Position numbers and translations under genes: made by a program
Notes under the pieces: model-generated
Seen by the model: only the letters and a program-made list of their open reading frames with translations
Databases searched by the model: none
What the model was told of the DNA's origin: nothing
Source of the DNA: Alcaligenes faecalis
GTDB lineage: Bacteria; Pseudomonadota; Gammaproteobacteria; Burkholderiales; Burkholderiaceae_B
Length of the DNA stretch: 64,000 bases
Direction of reading: 5' to 3'
Assembly: GCF_005311025.1 (NCBI RefSeq)
Contig: NZ_CP031747.1
Location: 3,387,634-3,451,633, forward strand
Shown: positions 63,107 to 64,000 of the stretch, piece by piece
How positions within the stretch are numbered: position 1 is the first letter of the stretch
Layout: the number at the start of each line of letters is the position of its first letter

Positions 63107-64000
63107 TGCAATTGAAACCAGAACATTGGCGCACCGCCCCACTGCCGCCGACTTCATGGATCCATCCCGTTCCTGGAGTTGTGCGGCCATAGGCCGTGCG
63201 GCGGTTCTGGCGCTGTATGACGAGCTGATTCTGGCTCCCAAACCGGGGCTGGTTTCCTTGCTCGACAGCGGCAGCCATGACGATATGGATGCCAGCACTT
63301 TTTATCGCAGTCTGTTTGCCCTGCGCCATTATTTTTCTGACATGGCGGCTCTGGGCCAACAGCGTGTTCCATTCAGCCAGCTGCAAACTCGCGGGATTGC
63401 AGCGGAGGCTCGCATGCAGGCGGCAACCGGGGGCATCAATACCCACCGTGGCGCCATCTTCATGCTGGGCCTGCTGTGCGCAGCCGCAGGCGCTTGCCTA
63501 CCTTTTCGCACCCTGACTCCCGCCACGATTCGGGACCAACTTCAAACATTATGGGGGGCGGCTTTACAGGCCCGCAGCCTGCAAGCGTCGTCCGCACTGC
63601 CGGGCGGACGGGCGGTACGCCGCTATGGCTTGCAAGGCGCGAACCAGGAAGCAGCCCAGGGCTTTCCCACCTTGTTTGAAACGGCCTGGCCCGCCTGGCA
63701 AGTCGCTGTCAAAACTTTGTCTCCGCACAGCACACCAGTGGCAGAACAGCAGTTGCAAACCGTGGGTCTGCATACCTTCTTTTCTGTTATGGCGGTCCTT
63801 GACGATAGTAATCTGGCCCATCGTGGCGGACTGGAGGGGCTACACTACGCGCGCCGCTGCGCCATGCACTACCTGCAAGCAGGCAGTGCGTTCAGCCCCG
63901 ATGCGGTGCAACGCGCGCAAGCCTTGCATCAAGCCTTCATGAAGCGTCGCCTGTCCCCCGGCGGCGCAGCCGACACCCTGTCGGCCTGCTGCTGGCTGGA
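63096..64000 (+). CDS. mdcB: Triphosphoribosyl-dephospho-CoA synthase (MdcB/CitG family), 5' part
   Basis: About 301 codons are visible before the window ends. The CitG/MdcB family signs are AIGRAAVLALYDELILAPKPGLVSLLDSGSHDDMDASTFYRSLFALRHYF, GGINTHRGAIFMLGLLCAAAGA, LGTVMAVLDDSNL-like FFSVMAVLDDSNLAHRGGLEGL and the C-terminal LHQAFMKRRLSPGGAADTLSAC. It makes the ATP-derived prosthetic-group precursor used by MdcG. The ATG overlaps mdcG by 11 bases. Only the last residues appear to be missing. Confidence 0.93.
   Translation, partial: MLLDAIETRTLAHRPTAADFMDPSRSWSCAAIGRAAVLALYDELILAPKPGLVSLLDSGSHDDMDASTFYRSLFALRHYFSDMAALGQQRVPFSQLQTRGIAAEARMQAATGGINTHRGAIFMLGLLCAAAGACLPFRTLTPATIRDQLQTLWGAALQARSLQASSALPGGRAVRRYGLQGANQEAAQGFPTLFETAWPAWQVAVKTLSPHSTPVAEQQLQTVGLHTFFSVMAVLDDSNLAHRGGLEGLHYARRCAMHYLQAGSAFSPDAVQRAQALHQAFMKRRLSPGGAADTLSACCWL

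Overview
The window looks like chromosomal DNA of a betaproteobacterium of the Alcaligenaceae, most probably Alcaligenes faecalis. The strongest pointer is the gene at 36010-37080, whose product matches, from memory, the well-known 356-residue arylacetonitrilase of A. faecalis almost residue for residue. Supporting signs are the gene order cysS-alkA-accA-tilS-lysC, the divergent suhB/trmJ pair and the housekeeping protein types. Both ends of the window cut a gene.

Layout. 1-4.3 kb: an ethanol/acetaldehyde module, with an aldehyde dehydrogenase and an iron alcohol dehydrogenase transcribed leftward from a textbook sigma-54 promoter, next to a divergent AcoR-type activator with palindromic operators. 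4.2-11.7 kb: a DUF1178 gene, then an oligopeptide ABC transporter of the YejABEF type headed by a translationally coupled secreted nuclease. 11.8-20.4 kb: acyl-CoA dehydrogenase (AidB type), CorA, adenine deaminase, 3-methyladenine glycosylase, protease-inhibitor lipoprotein, thioesterase, WrbA, glutathionyl-hydroquinone reductase and L-lactate dehydrogenase. 20.6-26.6 kb: two nearly identical tRNA-Arg(ACG) genes bracket an unknown gene, a decayed tRNA copy, a TonB siderophore receptor and a divergent two-component system. 27-34.6 kb: transhydrogenase pntAA-AB-B, a non-coding gap with a candidate small RNA, and an Fe(III)/polyamine-type ABC transporter. 34.8-40.6 kb: PaaY-like protein, nitrilase with an AraC regulator, SPFH membrane protein and small membrane proteins. 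41-49 kb: tRNA-Ser, lysC, tilS, accA, alkA, cysS, then TPR protein, cyclophilin and lpxH. 49.1-50.1 kb: a gene-free stretch with two related giant palindromes and a tetranucleotide repeat. 50.1-54.4 kb: uppP, TerC/CBS protein, suhB and trmJ. 54.6-64 kb: an IclR regulator followed by a malonate catabolic operon (short-chain fatty acid carrier, amidase, mdcACDEG and the start of mdcB).

How parts work together. AcoR probably senses acetoin, acetaldehyde or a related metabolite and fires the sigma-54 promoter of the two dehydrogenases. In the last region an amidase placed directly before malonate decarboxylase suggests that malonamate or a similar half-amide is hydrolysed to malonate and decarboxylated to acetate, under IclR control. 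The TonB receptor, its Fur-like box and the divergent sensor/regulator pair look like an iron or siderophore acquisition unit.

The least expected features are the two 230-bp palindromic elements with covarying stems, the (GATA)10(GGTA)6 tract, the duplicated tRNA-Arg with a third decayed copy, the candidate sRNA upstream of pntAA, and the amidase-malonate decarboxylase operon. Start codons were adjusted where a Shine-Dalgarno sequence, signal peptide or gene overlap favoured another start than the longest frame. All family assignments are from reading the sequence, without database searches.
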